Origin: CAIWMF01 sp964402065
GTDB lineage: Bacteria; Verrucomicrobiota; Verrucomicrobiia; Chthoniobacterales; UBA6821
NCBI GenBank assembly: GCA_964402065.1
Contig: CAYOAN010000002.1
Coordinates: forward strand, 248,001 to 312,000
Direction of reading: 5' to 3'
Length of the DNA stretch: 64,000 bases
Shown piece by piece: positions 46,522 to 55,655 of the stretch (position 1 is its first letter; the number at the start of each line of letters is the position of its first letter). The translations under genes and the position numbers were made by a program. The notes under the pieces were generated by a model that was not told the origin of the DNA, made no database searches, and saw only the letters and a program-made list of their open reading frames with translations.

Positions 46522-47685
46522 ATGACTGTTTCTTTCCCAGGTTTTCAAAAAATATTACTGAGTGCTTTCCTTCTTCTAGGAACCGGTCTCCAAGCGGCTC
46601 CAGAAGCGCTTCTTCCGGCCTCTGGAGAACTTGCTGCTGCTCAAGCAACGGCAACGGCAGGCAATCTTGACGAAGCTATTTGCCAATATCGACAATTGGT
46701 GAGAGCTTATCCTTTTACTAAAAATGCTGCTGAAGCTCAATTTCAAGTAGCGCAGCTGCTCCAAAAAAAAGGAGACTTTGAAGCAAGTTTTAAAGAATAC
46801 ACAAAGCTGCTTAATAAGTATCCTGATACGCCTCATTTTGAAGATGCAGTGGCTGAACAGGTCATCATGGCGAATGCTTATTTGAAAGGAAAGAGAGTTA
46901 AAATTTTTGGTATCCCTGCCTTTGCTTCCATGGAAAAAGCGGAAGAAATGTATCAGGCAATTCTCAGTACCGCTCCTTACAGCCGCTATGCTCCTCTTGT
47001 TCAATTTAATTTAGGACTCTCTCTTGAGCGCCAGGGCAAAGGAAATGAGGCTGTTGCTGCTTATCAAAAACTCATCGACAAATATCCTAATAGCTCGATT
47101 AGCAATATTGCACTTTATCAAGTTGGTTATGTTTATATGAGAGTGGGGATGGGGGGGAAATCCCAAGATCTTTCAGCATTAAAAGAAGCTCAAAATAATT
47201 TTGAAGATTTTTTAGTTCAATATCCCAACGATGAAAAATCATTCCAAGCTAATGACAATATGAAGTCGATGGTGCACCGGGAGAGCGAAGATATTATGAG
47301 GATTGCACGGTTTTATGATTTTTCAAAAAACTATCAGGCTTCGGCAATCTACTACAACGAAGTGATTCGTAAGTTTGGTCAAACCCAAGAAGCAACTGAC
47401 GCTAAAGCACGATTGGCAGAACTAAAAGATTTAGTTGGAGAAGATGCTTTGCGTTCCGGACAACAAAAGCCACTCAGTGGGGCGCAACTTGCTTTTCGGC
47501 GGAAACTCCAAGCTCAGGTTGAGAGTACTGGACTCGCTAGCTACGATGGGCCTGCAAAAAATCTGATCAAGGCGAAAGATCAACAGATGACTCTTCCTGA
47601 AATGAAGGCCAACATTAAAGAAGTGGAACCATCTTCAACTTCAGATGGTTCTAATGCGCTGTCAAAATCATCGCTGACTTATTAA
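46522..47685 (+). CDS. Exported TPR protein, BamD/YfiO-like
   Basis: 387 residues. Signal peptide (FQKILLSAFLLLGTGLQAAP), without a lipobox Cys. The mature protein has repeated TPR units of the BamD/YbgF type: AICQYRQLVRAYPFTKNAAE, FKEYTKLLNKYPDTPHFEDA, AVAAYQKLIDKYPNSSISNI, and a later NNFEDFLVQYPNDEKS. BamD is the essential lipoprotein partner of BamA in outer-membrane protein insertion. The missing lipobox and the Ser-rich C-terminal tail leave open whether this is BamD itself or a relative. Upstream of lptE, another outer-membrane biogenesis gene, 72 bp apart. Confidence 0.7.
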   Translation: MTVSFPGFQKILLSAFLLLGTGLQAAPEALLPASGELAAAQATATAGNLDEAICQYRQLVRAYPFTKNAAEAQFQVAQLLQKKGDFEASFKEYTKLLNKYPDTPHFEDAVAEQVIMANAYLKGKRVKIFGIPAFASMEKAEEMYQAILSTAPYSRYAPLVQFNLGLSLERQGKGNEAVAAYQKLIDKYPNSSISNIALYQVGYVYMRVGMGGKSQDLSALKEAQNNFEDFLVQYPNDEKSFQANDNMKSMVHRESEDIMRIARFYDFSKNYQASAIYYNEVIRKFGQTQEATDAKARLAELKDLVGEDALRSGQQKPLSGAQLAFRRKLQAQVESTGLASYDGPAKNLIKAKDQQMTLPEMKANIKEVEPSSTSDGSNALSKSSLTY

Positions 47686-47757
47686 ACCTAAGAACATGCA
47701 TGGAAATAAAAAAATTTTCATTTCCAGTTATGCTTTTAGGGTAACTTTTTATTTTTC

Positions 47758-48282
47758 ATGAAATTACTTTTTTCTTCACTTTTATTTTCTTTGATTCTTT
47801 TGCTTTCAGGATGCGGTTATACGTTAGGAGAAATAAAACCTTCTAGCATGCGTCGTGTGAATACGATTGCTGTAACGACGTTTCAAAATAAGACTGTTGT
47901 GCCCCGTTTAGAGGCGCAGACAGCAGATGCCGTTGCAAAACAATTTCAACAAGACGGAACTTATCGCATAGAGACTTCTGATCGTGCAGATGCGATCTTA
48001 ACAGGCTCTATTGTTAATCTTCAAAGACAGCCAATGCGCGTTTATGGGAGTAATGTTCTGCAAACTTCCGAATTTGAGTTGCTCTTAACAGTGGAATATT
48101 GGGTCAAGGATCGTGTAACTGGTGCGATTCTTGTAAAAGGGACGGCAGAAGGGAGAACGCCTTTCTTTGTTAATTCAGACAGCGTTAACTCGGATCTCGT
48201 AACTGATCAAAATATTAACTACCCTCTCGCGGCTCAAAGAATGGCAGAGCATCTTGTGAGCAAAGTTGCTGAAGGCTGGTAA
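47758..48282 (+). CDS. lptE: LptE-family outer-membrane LPS assembly lipoprotein
   Basis: 174 residues. Lipoprotein signal peptide with lipobox LLLSGC, followed by GYTLGEIKPSSMRRVNTIAV, a typical LptE start, and FQNKTVVPRLEAQTADAVAK. In the known system LptE plugs the LptD barrel that places lipopolysaccharide in the outer leaflet. The predicted alternation of strands and one helix fits. It supports an outer membrane in this organism. Located after the BamD-like gene; a small inverted repeat (GGAAAT at 47702 and ATTTCC at 47720) separates them. Confidence 0.85.
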   Translation: MKLLFSSLLFSLILLLSGCGYTLGEIKPSSMRRVNTIAVTTFQNKTVVPRLEAQTADAVAKQFQQDGTYRIETSDRADAILTGSIVNLQRQPMRVYGSNVLQTSEFELLLTVEYWVKDRVTGAILVKGTAEGRTPFFVNSDSVNSDLVTDQNINYPLAAQRMAEHLVSKVAEGW

Positions 48283-48364
48283 GGGACTGTTTTTTCTTTC
48301 GAAGCTTTACCTGCTGCTTACGGCCTTGATGTTTTAAATATAGGTTCATTGCCTGTGATTTTTT

Positions 48365-48399
48365 TCTGTAGCCTGAAGCATGAAGATTGTAGCCTTCAT
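48365..48399 (+). repeat. Heptanucleotide leader repeat before rsmI
   Basis: Five 7-nt units (for example TCTGTAG and CCTGAAG), ending 2 nt before ATG 48402. Confidence 0.65.
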
Positions 48400-48401
48400 G
48401 C

Positions 48402-49127
48402 ATGCTTTTCATCCTGCCTACGCCTATCGGTAACCTCAGTGACCTTTCTCATCGAGTGGAGGAGGTGTTGCGCGAGTGTGATGTAGTAGTTGCTGAAGAT
48501 ACACGGCGTGCAGAGCAATTACTTCATCATCTTGGGGTGAAAAAAAGGCTAATCAGTTTTCATGAGCATAATGAACAAGCACGACTTCCTGCCTTAGTAA
48601 GAGAGTTACGGGAAGAAAAAAACATAGCGCTTGTCACTGATGCAGGAACTCCATCAATCAGTGATCCGGGGTACCGCTTGGTAAGTGCCTGCATCGAAGA
48701 GAAAATTTCCTATACCGTTCTCCCTGGTCCTTCAGCTGCCATTACTGCATTAGTGGGAAGTGGCTTGCCTCCCGTTCCATTTTATTTTGGAGGGTTTCTT
48801 CCTAGTTCAGGATCAAAGCGACGGGCTGAAATTAAGGCTGCTGCAGAACGCGAGGTCACGCATGTTTATTTTGAGTCGCCGCATCGTTTGATGAAAACGC
48901 TAGCAGATTTCGTCAAGATCCTCCCAGAATCAAGGCTCTGCGTGGCTCGCGAGTTAAGTAAAAAATTTGAAGAGTATTGCCACGGAGAGCCGCAAGAAGT
49001 GCTACACCATTTCGAAAGAAGGGAAGTACGAGGAGAGATTACCTTGGTGTTTTATCCCAAATCGACTTCCACTTCCGTTATGAGCGTTCAGCCTGCTACT
49101 ACGCCCATTTTGCGGAATTTGGCATAG
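48402..49127 (+). CDS. rsmI: 16S rRNA (cytidine-1402 2'-O) methyltransferase RsmI
   Basis: 241 residues, slightly shorter than the typical 270-290. N-terminal LFILPTPIGNLSDLSHR is the classical start of the tetrapyrrole-methylase fold. Further motifs are VVVAEDTRRAEQLLHHLGV, SFHEHNEQARLP, ALVTDAGTPSISDPGYRLV (SAM-binding) and LPGPSAAITALVGSGLP. It methylates C1402 in the P-site of 16S rRNA. The C-terminal end overlaps the convergent accA by 40 bp, so the last 13 codons are antisense to accA. Confidence 0.95.
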   Translation: MLFILPTPIGNLSDLSHRVEEVLRECDVVVAEDTRRAEQLLHHLGVKKRLISFHEHNEQARLPALVRELREEKNIALVTDAGTPSISDPGYRLVSACIEEKISYTVLPGPSAAITALVGSGLPPVPFYFGGFLPSSGSKRRAEIKAAAEREVTHVYFESPHRLMKTLADFVKILPESRLCVARELSKKFEEYCHGEPQEVLHHFERREVRGEITLVFYPKSTSTSVMSVQPATTPILRNLA

Positions 49128-50032
49128 CGTTGATGAAGCAACTTATCGGTAGGAATTTTGATGATTTCATCCAATGCTGAAAGAATTGTTTTGCTCATGA
49201 TTTCCATTGTTGCTTGAGGATTACGGTGAGCTCCGCCCATTGGTTCTGCAATAACTCCATCAATTAGTTCAAATTCACTGAGGTCAGTTGCTGTGAGTTT
49301 TAAAGCATCAGCAGCTTCTGCTCGGTGATTGCGATGTTTCCAAAGGATCGCAGCACATCCTTCTGGACTGATGACTGAATAATAAGAATTTTCCATCATG
49401 AGTACTCGGTCAGCAACGCCGATACCAAGAGCACCACCACTTCCCCCTTCACCGATGATAATCGAGAGAATAGGAGTTTTTAGCACCATCATCTCGCGTA
49501 AGTTGACAGCAATAGCTTCCGCAATATGACGCTCTTCTGCTCCAATACCAGGATAGGCGCCAGGAGTATCAATAAAGGCAACAACGGGAAGAGAAAATTT
49601 CTCAGCCATGCGCATTAAGCGAAGAGCCTTGCGATAACCTTCCGGATGAGGGCTACCAAAAGTCCGTTTGATATTTTCTTTAACACTGCGACCTTTTTGT
49701 TGCATTAAAACAACACAATGATGGTTGCCGATTTTAGCTAGTCCTGCTGGCATAGCCTGATCATCACCGAAGAGACGATCGCCGTGCAGCTCGATAAAGT
49801 CGGTAAAGCATTGCTCTACGTAATCCAGTGCATAGGGGCGTGCAGGATGACGAGCAATTTGGATTCGTTGCCAAGGGGTTAGATTCTTATAAAGATCTGT
49901 ACGCATCAGCTCTAATTTTTCACGAATTACTTCGATCTTTTGATGATCTGAAGGAGATTTAGTCGTCAGCTCAGTAAGGCACTTTTCTAAATCGATGAGA
50001 GGCTGTTCAAAATCGAGGGGTTGGAGATTCAT
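49088..50032 (-). CDS. accA: Acetyl-CoA carboxylase carboxyltransferase subunit alpha
   Basis: Part of the carboxyltransferase that makes malonyl-CoA, the first step of fatty-acid synthesis. 314 residues, normal length. Landmarks: LTPWQRIQIARHPARPYALD, FGSPHPEGYRKALRLM, FIDTPGAYPGIGAEERH, IGEGGSGGALGIGVADRV and SYYSVISPEGCAAILWK. accD is not adjacent and must lie elsewhere. The ATG follows an array of 7-nt repeats (minus strand 50035-50069); the 3' end overlaps rsmI by 40 bp. Confidence 0.97.
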   Translation of the reverse strand: MNLQPLDFEQPLIDLEKCLTELTTKSPSDHQKIEVIREKLELMRTDLYKNLTPWQRIQIARHPARPYALDYVEQCFTDFIELHGDRLFGDDQAMPAGLAKIGNHHCVVLMQQKGRSVKENIKRTFGSPHPEGYRKALRLMRMAEKFSLPVVAFIDTPGAYPGIGAEERHIAEAIAVNLREMMVLKTPILSIIIGEGGSGGALGIGVADRVLMMENSYYSVISPEGCAAILWKHRNHRAEAADALKLTATDLSEFELIDGVIAEPMGGAHRNPQATMEIMSKTILSALDEIIKIPTDKLLHQRYAKFRKMGVVAG

Positions 50033-50034
50033 TG

Positions 50035-50069
50035 TAGAAGATAGAAGATTGAAGGTAGAAGATAGGGGA
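50035..50069 (-). repeat. Heptanucleotide leader repeat before accA
   Basis: Minus strand: five 7-nt units (TCTTCTA three times, with CCTTCAA and TCCCCTA), ending 2 nt before the accA ATG at 50032. Confidence 0.75.
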
Positions 50070-50171
50070 TGATGGAGGAAAAATAAAAGACAAATTAAAA
50101 GTTTGTGCTAAGCGTAAACTTTTTAATTTTGATTGATGTTATCAAGAGTACAACTCCTTGCTTCCATTTTT

Positions 50172-51038
50172 TTATTTTACCGTTACGGATGCAGCTTTGT
50201 TCACAAGCGGAAAGAGCTCACTCATGTCTGAGGCTGAGACAACAAACCCCAGGGGCATGGCTACAGTCGAAGCTGTTGAGCCTTCTGTGGGAATTCCGGA
50301 AGCAGTCGCAGCAGGAGCTGCAACAATATTGCCAGAGGAACGAAGGATGATGATCCGGTCGCTAGCAGGGTATTTTTTATCACCAAAAGCAACTCGCTTG
50401 TTTCCGCTCATGGCGACTTTATCAACAATTACTGTTGTAGTCTCGTTAGAGTTAGTCGTCGGTGGAGCTGAGAGTAAAGCATAACTTTTGAAAAATTGAT
50501 CGCCATTCAAAAGTGTTAGCGATTTTTTTTCGCGATCAAGAACCACCGTTATATTGAGTTGAGGAATGAACAGTTCTTGTCCGATTTGAAGATTAATGTT
50601 TGGAAGGCCGTTAACAACTTGAATTAATTCGGCATTTGATTTTTTCTTGCTAGCAATGCGTGCTAATGAGTCACCTTTGACAACAGCATAACTTTCTTTG
50701 CCGCCTGCAACGCTCGGAGAATGAAGTAAATCAAGATTTACTTTTCCAAGATTGCTGACAGCTTCTGGTGCTTTCTTGCTCTCGGGATAGGCTTGTAACC
50801 ATGCCTTCCAGGCAGTGGTCGCCTCTTCTAATTTTCCTGAGTTTTGCAATGCTAATGCTGATTGAAAGGCCGTTTCGCTCTGGTCTGGTGCAGGAGCTGC
50901 CTTGACAACTGCTTTTTTAGAGTGAAAAAAATGGAAAGAGGAATAAGGCTTAATAAACAAAAGATAAGTTGCGAGTCCTGCTGAACCAAAAACAAAAAGG
51001 GCGACTCCAATAAGGATGAATATTTTTTTAGATTGCAT
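50172..51038 (-). CDS. Membrane-anchored LysM protein with degenerate L,D-transpeptidase-like domain
   Basis: 288 residues. An N-terminal hydrophobic anchor (IFILIGVALFVFGSAGLATY) is followed by a TPR-like helical pair (EEATTAWKAWLQAYPESK), a LysM domain (YAVVKGDSLARIASKKKS to LQIGQELFIP, about residues 117-160) that binds peptidoglycan, and a region resembling the start of a YkuD/L,D-transpeptidase domain (ITVVLDREKKSLTLLNGDQF). The C-terminal ASDMSELFPLVNKAASVTV matches the family's last segment, but no HGxx or SxGC catalytic motif is found between, so it should be inactive. It may serve as a wall-binding scaffold. Single gene. Confidence 0.65.
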   Translation of the reverse strand: MQSKKIFILIGVALFVFGSAGLATYLLFIKPYSSFHFFHSKKAVVKAAPAPDQSETAFQSALALQNSGKLEEATTAWKAWLQAYPESKKAPEAVSNLGKVNLDLLHSPSVAGGKESYAVVKGDSLARIASKKKSNAELIQVVNGLPNINLQIGQELFIPQLNITVVLDREKKSLTLLNGDQFFKSYALLSAPPTTNSNETTTVIVDKVAMSGNKRVAFGDKKYPASDRIIILRSSGNIVAAPAATASGIPTEGSTASTVAMPLGFVVSASDMSELFPLVNKAASVTVK

Positions 51039-51734
51039 CGCATTAGTTTGAAGTGAGAAGGTCGATTTTGGGAAGAAGAAATTTTGAGAAAAAACAAAAA
51101 TCTAACAGCCTTCATATTCTTATTATGCATGAGTTGATCTTGTCCCTTAACAACTTTGTCCAAGGTCTCAACGTTACGTTTGCCAGACTAACACCGCTAA
51201 ATTCTTTTTTGTGCCTTGTCACAAATGTCAATGTGGCGAGAAATAAAAACGGTGAAGTGCCAACTAATTGACAAACATAGTGATGAATTACGGGGTCGAC
51301 TTCTTTTTTGTGAGTTAACGCAAAAAGTTCTACAATTCTATCGAAGTAATCGCCTCATAACGTTATGAAACACTCAGCCTTCAATTCAGATTCAAAAAAC
51401 TAATGAACTGGCACTAAATATCATAGACTGGCACCAAAATACGCAATATCAGGGACTGACCCCTTTGGCTCTAGGGATTTTTTACTCTTAAGCTTGAGCG
51501 CGGTATCAATGCATATAAGGCAACAGACTTATGAAAATAGAAAAAATTCAGCTTGCTATTTAGAGGGAGATAAAGTTTATTATGTCGCTCCAGTTTTTAG
51601 TCTACTCATCACGGTACTCTCACTCTGAGTGGGATCATTGATGCAGCTGTGCCTCTTTGCGTGACTGAGATAAAACAATCAATAGTCATGATAGTTTTTA
51701 GATTTTCAACGGAAAAATTTATTTACGATTTAAA
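51039..51734. other. Intergenic region upstream of the ATP synthase operon
   Basis: 696 bp; expected to hold the promoter of the atp operon. Near 51408-51465 two ACTGGCAC motifs and a related GGGACTGACCCC occur, about 20-35 bp apart. Open frames here are short and not convincing. No atpI gene was found. Confidence 0.45.
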
Positions 51735-52586
51735 ATGTCATTTTTTACCTTAGCTGCAGCGGTCCCTATTGAAGCAGAACCAATTTTGGCTAAACTGCAC
51801 GGAGTTTTTGGACTGCTCTCGTCAATGACGAACTCAATTCTAGTTTCGATGATCCTTGTGGTGACGCTTGTTACGTGGGCGCAGCGCGCGACCCGTCGGA
51901 TGGAGTTGATTCCAGGGGGAGACCAAAATTTTTTCGAGGCAATTGTAGAAGGTCTTTATGGCTTTTTTGAAGGAATTGTTGGACATCACATGATTGTAAA
52001 ATCATTTAGCCTCTTTGCTACGCTCTTTCTTTACATTGTTGCTGCAAATTGGTTTGGGCTACTTCCAGGAGTAGGTTCTATTGGTTGGCATGAGCATGGA
52101 GAGTTGATACCGCTTCTGCGTCCTACTACTGCTGATATGAACACAACAATTGGACTAGCGGTTGTTTTCATGATTTTCTGGTTATTTTGGACCCTGCAAG
52201 AAATGGGGCCTGTCTCTTTTTTAAAACATCTTTTTGGTGTAAAAGGAGGCGTTAAAGGTTTTATGGCAATTGCTCTGATGCCAGTTTTCTTTTTTGTAGG
52301 TCTGATTGAGGTTGTTTCCATCTTAATTCGTCCAGTCTCTCTTTCTCTCCGTTTGTTTGGAAACGTTTTTGCAGGAGAAAACTTGTTAACCACGATGATG
52401 TCATTAGGGCATGCGCTTCATTTTCCTCTTTGGTTAGCGCATCTTTGCAGCGTGCTCCTTCCGATACCATTTTATTTTCTCGAGCTTCTCATTGGAGTTC
52501 TCCAAGCATTTGTCTTTTCACTTCTTTGCGCTGTTTATCTCAACTTGTCAACAAGTCACGATGAAGCAGATGCAGAGGCTCATTAA
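51735..52586 (+). CDS. atpB: ATP synthase Fo subunit a
   Basis: Membrane half-channel subunit that conducts protons to the c-ring. 283 residues, about six membrane helices. The essential Arg is in ILIRPVSLSLRLFGNVFAGE (helix 4 region), and the family's C-terminal helix LLIGVLQAFVFSLLCAVYL is present. The N-terminus is long and periplasmic. First gene of the atp operon; the leader TTTATTTACGATTTAAA is AT-rich without a Shine-Dalgarno sequence. Order atpB-E-F-H-A-G-D-C is the canonical one except for the extra gene between atpG and atpD. Confidence 0.97.
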   Translation: MSFFTLAAAVPIEAEPILAKLHGVFGLLSSMTNSILVSMILVVTLVTWAQRATRRMELIPGGDQNFFEAIVEGLYGFFEGIVGHHMIVKSFSLFATLFLYIVAANWFGLLPGVGSIGWHEHGELIPLLRPTTADMNTTIGLAVVFMIFWLFWTLQEMGPVSFLKHLFGVKGGVKGFMAIALMPVFFFVGLIEVVSILIRPVSLSLRLFGNVFAGENLLTTMMSLGHALHFPLWLAHLCSVLLPIPFYFLELLIGVLQAFVFSLLCAVYLNLSTSHDEADAEAH

Positions 52587-52669
52587 TACATCAATTTTGT
52601 TTTCGGGATCGTGCTGAGTGTGCGAGCGAAAACGAACCAACATTAAACATCTATCCTAACTCTAAAATT

Positions 52670-52912
52670 ATGATTATTCCTACAATGCTTGCTCAAGCTG
52701 TTGTTACTTCAGGTATCACTGGTAGCTTTACCCTTGCTGTTGCTGGTGCTGCTGCTGCTATTGGTATCGGTATGATTGGCTCAAAAGCGGTTGAATCCGT
52801 TGGTCGCAATCCTGGTGCTTTCGGTCGTGTTTTGACTCTTGCTATTATCGGAATGGCACTTGCAGAATCGATCGCGATTTACGCTCTTATTCGCGCTTTC
52901 AGCAACATGTAA
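52670..52912 (+). CDS. atpE: ATP synthase Fo subunit c
   Basis: 80-residue hairpin that forms the rotor ring. Helix 1 is Gly/Ala-rich (AVAGAAAAIGIGMIGSKAVE), the polar loop is SVGRNPGAFGRV, and helix 2 carries the ion-binding Glu in MALAESIAIYALI. The ES-x-x-x-Y pattern resembles sodium-binding c subunits, but the Gln ligand on helix 1 is replaced by a hydrophobic residue, so proton coupling is more likely. The gene has strongly biased codons, consistent with high expression. 83 bp after atpB. Confidence 0.97.
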   Translation: MIIPTMLAQAVVTSGITGSFTLAVAGAAAAIGIGMIGSKAVESVGRNPGAFGRVLTLAIIGMALAESIAIYALIRAFSNM

Positions 52913-53119
52913 TTTTGTTTCCTTAAAAATTCTACTGAGGTTGCGCATGCCGGCATCGCTGCAGTACTAGAGGCTTCACGTACTAGATATACGCAGAGCC
53001 TCTCCTCTTCTCGAGATCTGGTATTGCATCAACCTCAGCGAATTTTAAAGGGAATAAAACCTAGTTTGTGAGTCATTATAAAAATTTTTTTCTTTTCAAC
53101 CTCTTTCAACTCTTCTCCC

Positions 53120-53629
53120 ATGCATGTCTTGACTGAACTCTTTGAAAACTTTGGGGTCGATTGGCCTAAGTTTTTGGCTCAGACCATTCTCTTTCTGATT
53201 GTTTATCTGGTCTTGCGTCGCTTTGCTTTTTCTTCCGTTGTTAACATGTTGGAAGAACGTCGCCGTCGCATTGAAGAAGGGCAACTTAACGCGGAAAAAA
53301 TAAAAAAACAGCTTGCTGAAGCAGAACTGCGCTATGAAGAAATCATGCGCAAAGCCCACGCTAACAGTAAGGCATTGATCGAAGAGGCTCGTGCTGCTGC
53401 TGAAGCTTCAACCAATAAAGAAATTCAACGTGCAATTAAGGATGCTGAGGGAATTGTTGCTCATGCTAAAGAAGCAATTGCAATTGATCGTCAACGGATG
53501 GTGGAAGAGGTCAAGCGTGATATGATTGGCTTGGTTGTTGCAACTACCGAAAAAGTTGCAGGTAAAGTTTTAAATACAGATGATCAACAGCGCCTCAACA
53601 AAGAAGCGGCGCAAGCACTAGCTTCCTAA
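53120..53629 (+). CDS. atpF: ATP synthase Fo subunit b
   Basis: 169-residue stator stalk. One N-terminal transmembrane helix (FLAQTILFLIVYLVLRRFAF, about residues 19-38) is followed by a long charged amphipathic helix (NMLEERRRRIEEGQLNAEKI, then EEIMRKAHANSKALIEEARA) that dimerises as a coiled coil. The C-terminus (VATTEKVAGKVLNTDDQQRL) contacts delta. A single b gene is present, so there is no b' subunit. The gap to atpE is 207 bp, unusually long within an atp operon. Confidence 0.95.
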   Translation: MHVLTELFENFGVDWPKFLAQTILFLIVYLVLRRFAFSSVVNMLEERRRRIEEGQLNAEKIKKQLAEAELRYEEIMRKAHANSKALIEEARAAAEASTNKEIQRAIKDAEGIVAHAKEAIAIDRQRMVEEVKRDMIGLVVATTEKVAGKVLNTDDQQRLNKEAAQALAS

Positions 53630-53651
53630 TTTTTTCTACTTTTTAAGACAC

Positions 53652-54035
53652 ATGAAAATTTCTCGCGATGCCCAGCGCCATGCTCGCCGCCTTTTTGATG
53701 CATCATTTATTGAAGGACGTCTTGATGCTCAGCGAAGCATAGCTGTGGCTGATGAGCTCATCGCAACAAAGCCGCGTCACGGTTTTCAAATTTTAAAAGA
53801 ATTCGTTCGCCTTATTCGCTTGGAGGTTCAAAGACATACAGCTCTCATTGAAAGCGCTGTGGCATTGGATCAAGCTTCTCAAGAAGTCATCGTCAATGCA
53901 TTGAAAGCACGTGATCCTCAAGTGGAGGTTTCTACAGCAGTCAATCAAACACTCATTGGAGGAACTCGCATCCGCTTAGGAAGTGATGTCTGGGATGGGA
54001 CGGTTTTGAGTCGTCTTCAACAGCTAAAAAATTAG
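53652..54035 (+). CDS. atpH: ATP synthase F1 subunit delta, short form
   Basis: 127 residues against about 175-180 for most bacterial delta subunits (OSCP). The N-terminal helical domain that binds alpha is reduced (ARRLFDASFIEGRLDAQRSI), while the C-terminal half retains the family pattern (VNQTLIGGTRIRLGSDVWDG, compare the usual GGxxIxxGxxxxDxSxxxRL) and the end SRLQQLKN. Its position between atpF and atpA makes the call secure. Whether the stator is stabilised in another way is unknown. Confidence 0.88.
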   Translation: MKISRDAQRHARRLFDASFIEGRLDAQRSIAVADELIATKPRHGFQILKEFVRLIRLEVQRHTALIESAVALDQASQEVIVNALKARDPQVEVSTAVNQTLIGGTRIRLGSDVWDGTVLSRLQQLKN

Positions 54036-54091
54036 CGACAAAAGAAAATAAAAATTTTACTTCAACTTTAACTTTTAACTTAAACTCTCAA

Positions 54092-55627
54092 ATGAGCACA
54101 CTTCTACAAGATCTAGAACAAAAAATTGGCGTCCTTCGTGATGCAACTGTAACAAAAAGCAATGTTGGTACCGTTCGAGAAATCGGTGATGGCGTTGCTC
54201 GCATCGAAGGCTTGAGTGGAGTCATGCTCAATGAAATGTTGAAGTTTCCTGGTGATGTTTATGGTATTGCACTGAATCTTGAAGAAACTGAAGTTGGTGC
54301 AATCATCCTTGGTGATTACACTAAAATCAGTGAAGGTGATGAAGTCACAACAACAGGCCGTCTCCTTCAGGTTCCTGTTGGAAAGCAGCTCCTCGGCCGC
54401 GTAGTTGACGCATTAGGTCGTCCAATTGATGGAAAAGGAGAGATTAGCGCTACAGGGTCTTATCCTGTTGAAAAAATTGCTCCTGGTATTATTAAGCGTC
54501 AAAGCGTTTCACAACCTGTTCAAACAGGCATCATGGCAATCGATGCAATGGTTCCTGTTGGCCGTGGTCAGCGCGAGTTAATCATTGGTGACCGGGCGAC
54601 AGGCAAGACAACAATTGCAATCGATACCATCATCAATCAAGCTCGCATTAACCGTGCTGGTGAAGAGAGTGGAGATCCCTCTTTCCGTCCGCTTTATTCT
54701 ATTTACGTTGGTATTGGTCAACGTGTCGCTAACATTGCTCGTGTTGTTCGTGTTTTAGAAGAAAATGATGCGCTCAAATATACGATCATTATTGCTTCAA
54801 CAGCTTCCAATGCAGCTGCAGACCAGTATCTAGCGCCATTTGCAGGTGCTGCAATGGGAGAATGGTTTATGGATAACGGCATGGATGCCTTGATTGTTTT
54901 TGATGATCTTTCTAAGCATGCTGTTGCATATCGTCAAATTTCTCTTTTGCTTAAGCGTCCTTCAGGCCGTGAAGCTTATCCTGGAGATGTCTTCTATCTT
55001 CACAGTCGTTTGTTAGAGCGTTCTGCGCGTCTTAGCGAGAAGGCTGGTAATGGATCTCTCACTGCGCTTCCAATTATTGAAACACAAGCTGGCGACGTTT
55101 CAGCATACATTCCGACTAACGTTATCTCGATCACCGACGGTCAGATTTACCTTGAGACGGATCTTTTCTATCAAGGTATTCGCCCTGCAATTTCAGTAGG
55201 ACTTTCGGTATCGCGTGTTGGTTCTGCTGCGCAAATTAAAGCCATGAAACAAGTGGCAGGTAAACTGAAAGGTGACCTTGCTCAGTTCCGCGAATTAGCA
55301 GCATTTGCTCAATTTGGAAGTGATCTTGATGCTCGTACTAAGGCTCAATTGGAGCGTGGGCAACGGATCGTAGAACTTTTTAAACAAGTTCAGTATCGTC
55401 CGCTTCCTGTTGAGCTTCAATCAGCAATTCTTTGGGCAATGCAGAAAGGTTATTTTGATGCAGTTCCAACAGCTAAAGTAAAAACCTTCCAAAATGACAT
55501 GGAAGAGTTTCTCACCACTCGTAAAGCTTCAATTTTAGCTTCTATTCTTGCTAAGAAGGCATTTGATGGAGAGCTTGAAAAGGAGCTAGGTGCCGCACTT
55601 GATGAATTTAAAGCCTCTGTGCGATAA
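54092..55627 (+). CDS. atpA: ATP synthase F1 subunit alpha
   Basis: 511-residue non-catalytic nucleotide-binding subunit of F1. P-loop GDRATGKTTIAIDTI (about residues 169-183), the alpha signature PAISVGLSVSRVGSAAQ (about 366-382) and LKRPSGREAYPGDVFYLHSR, typical of alpha. Strongly biased codon use. The leader is made of ACTTTAAC-like repeats of 6-7 nt (54060-54088), related to but less regular than the heptanucleotide leaders elsewhere. Confidence 0.98.
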   Translation: MSTLLQDLEQKIGVLRDATVTKSNVGTVREIGDGVARIEGLSGVMLNEMLKFPGDVYGIALNLEETEVGAIILGDYTKISEGDEVTTTGRLLQVPVGKQLLGRVVDALGRPIDGKGEISATGSYPVEKIAPGIIKRQSVSQPVQTGIMAIDAMVPVGRGQRELIIGDRATGKTTIAIDTIINQARINRAGEESGDPSFRPLYSIYVGIGQRVANIARVVRVLEENDALKYTIIIASTASNAAADQYLAPFAGAAMGEWFMDNGMDALIVFDDLSKHAVAYRQISLLLKRPSGREAYPGDVFYLHSRLLERSARLSEKAGNGSLTALPIIETQAGDVSAYIPTNVISITDGQIYLETDLFYQGIRPAISVGLSVSRVGSAAQIKAMKQVAGKLKGDLAQFRELAAFAQFGSDLDARTKAQLERGQRIVELFKQVQYRPLPVELQSAILWAMQKGYFDAVPTAKVKTFQNDMEEFLTTRKASILASILAKKAFDGELEKELGAALDEFKASVR

Positions 55628-55655
55628 TCAAACAACACTTTCTTGACTTCCTAGC

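Noticed and set aside
52670..52912. Sodium-type c-ring
   Set aside because: The ES-x-x-x-Y pattern on helix 2 hinted at it, but the Gln ligand on helix 1 is replaced by a hydrophobic residue.
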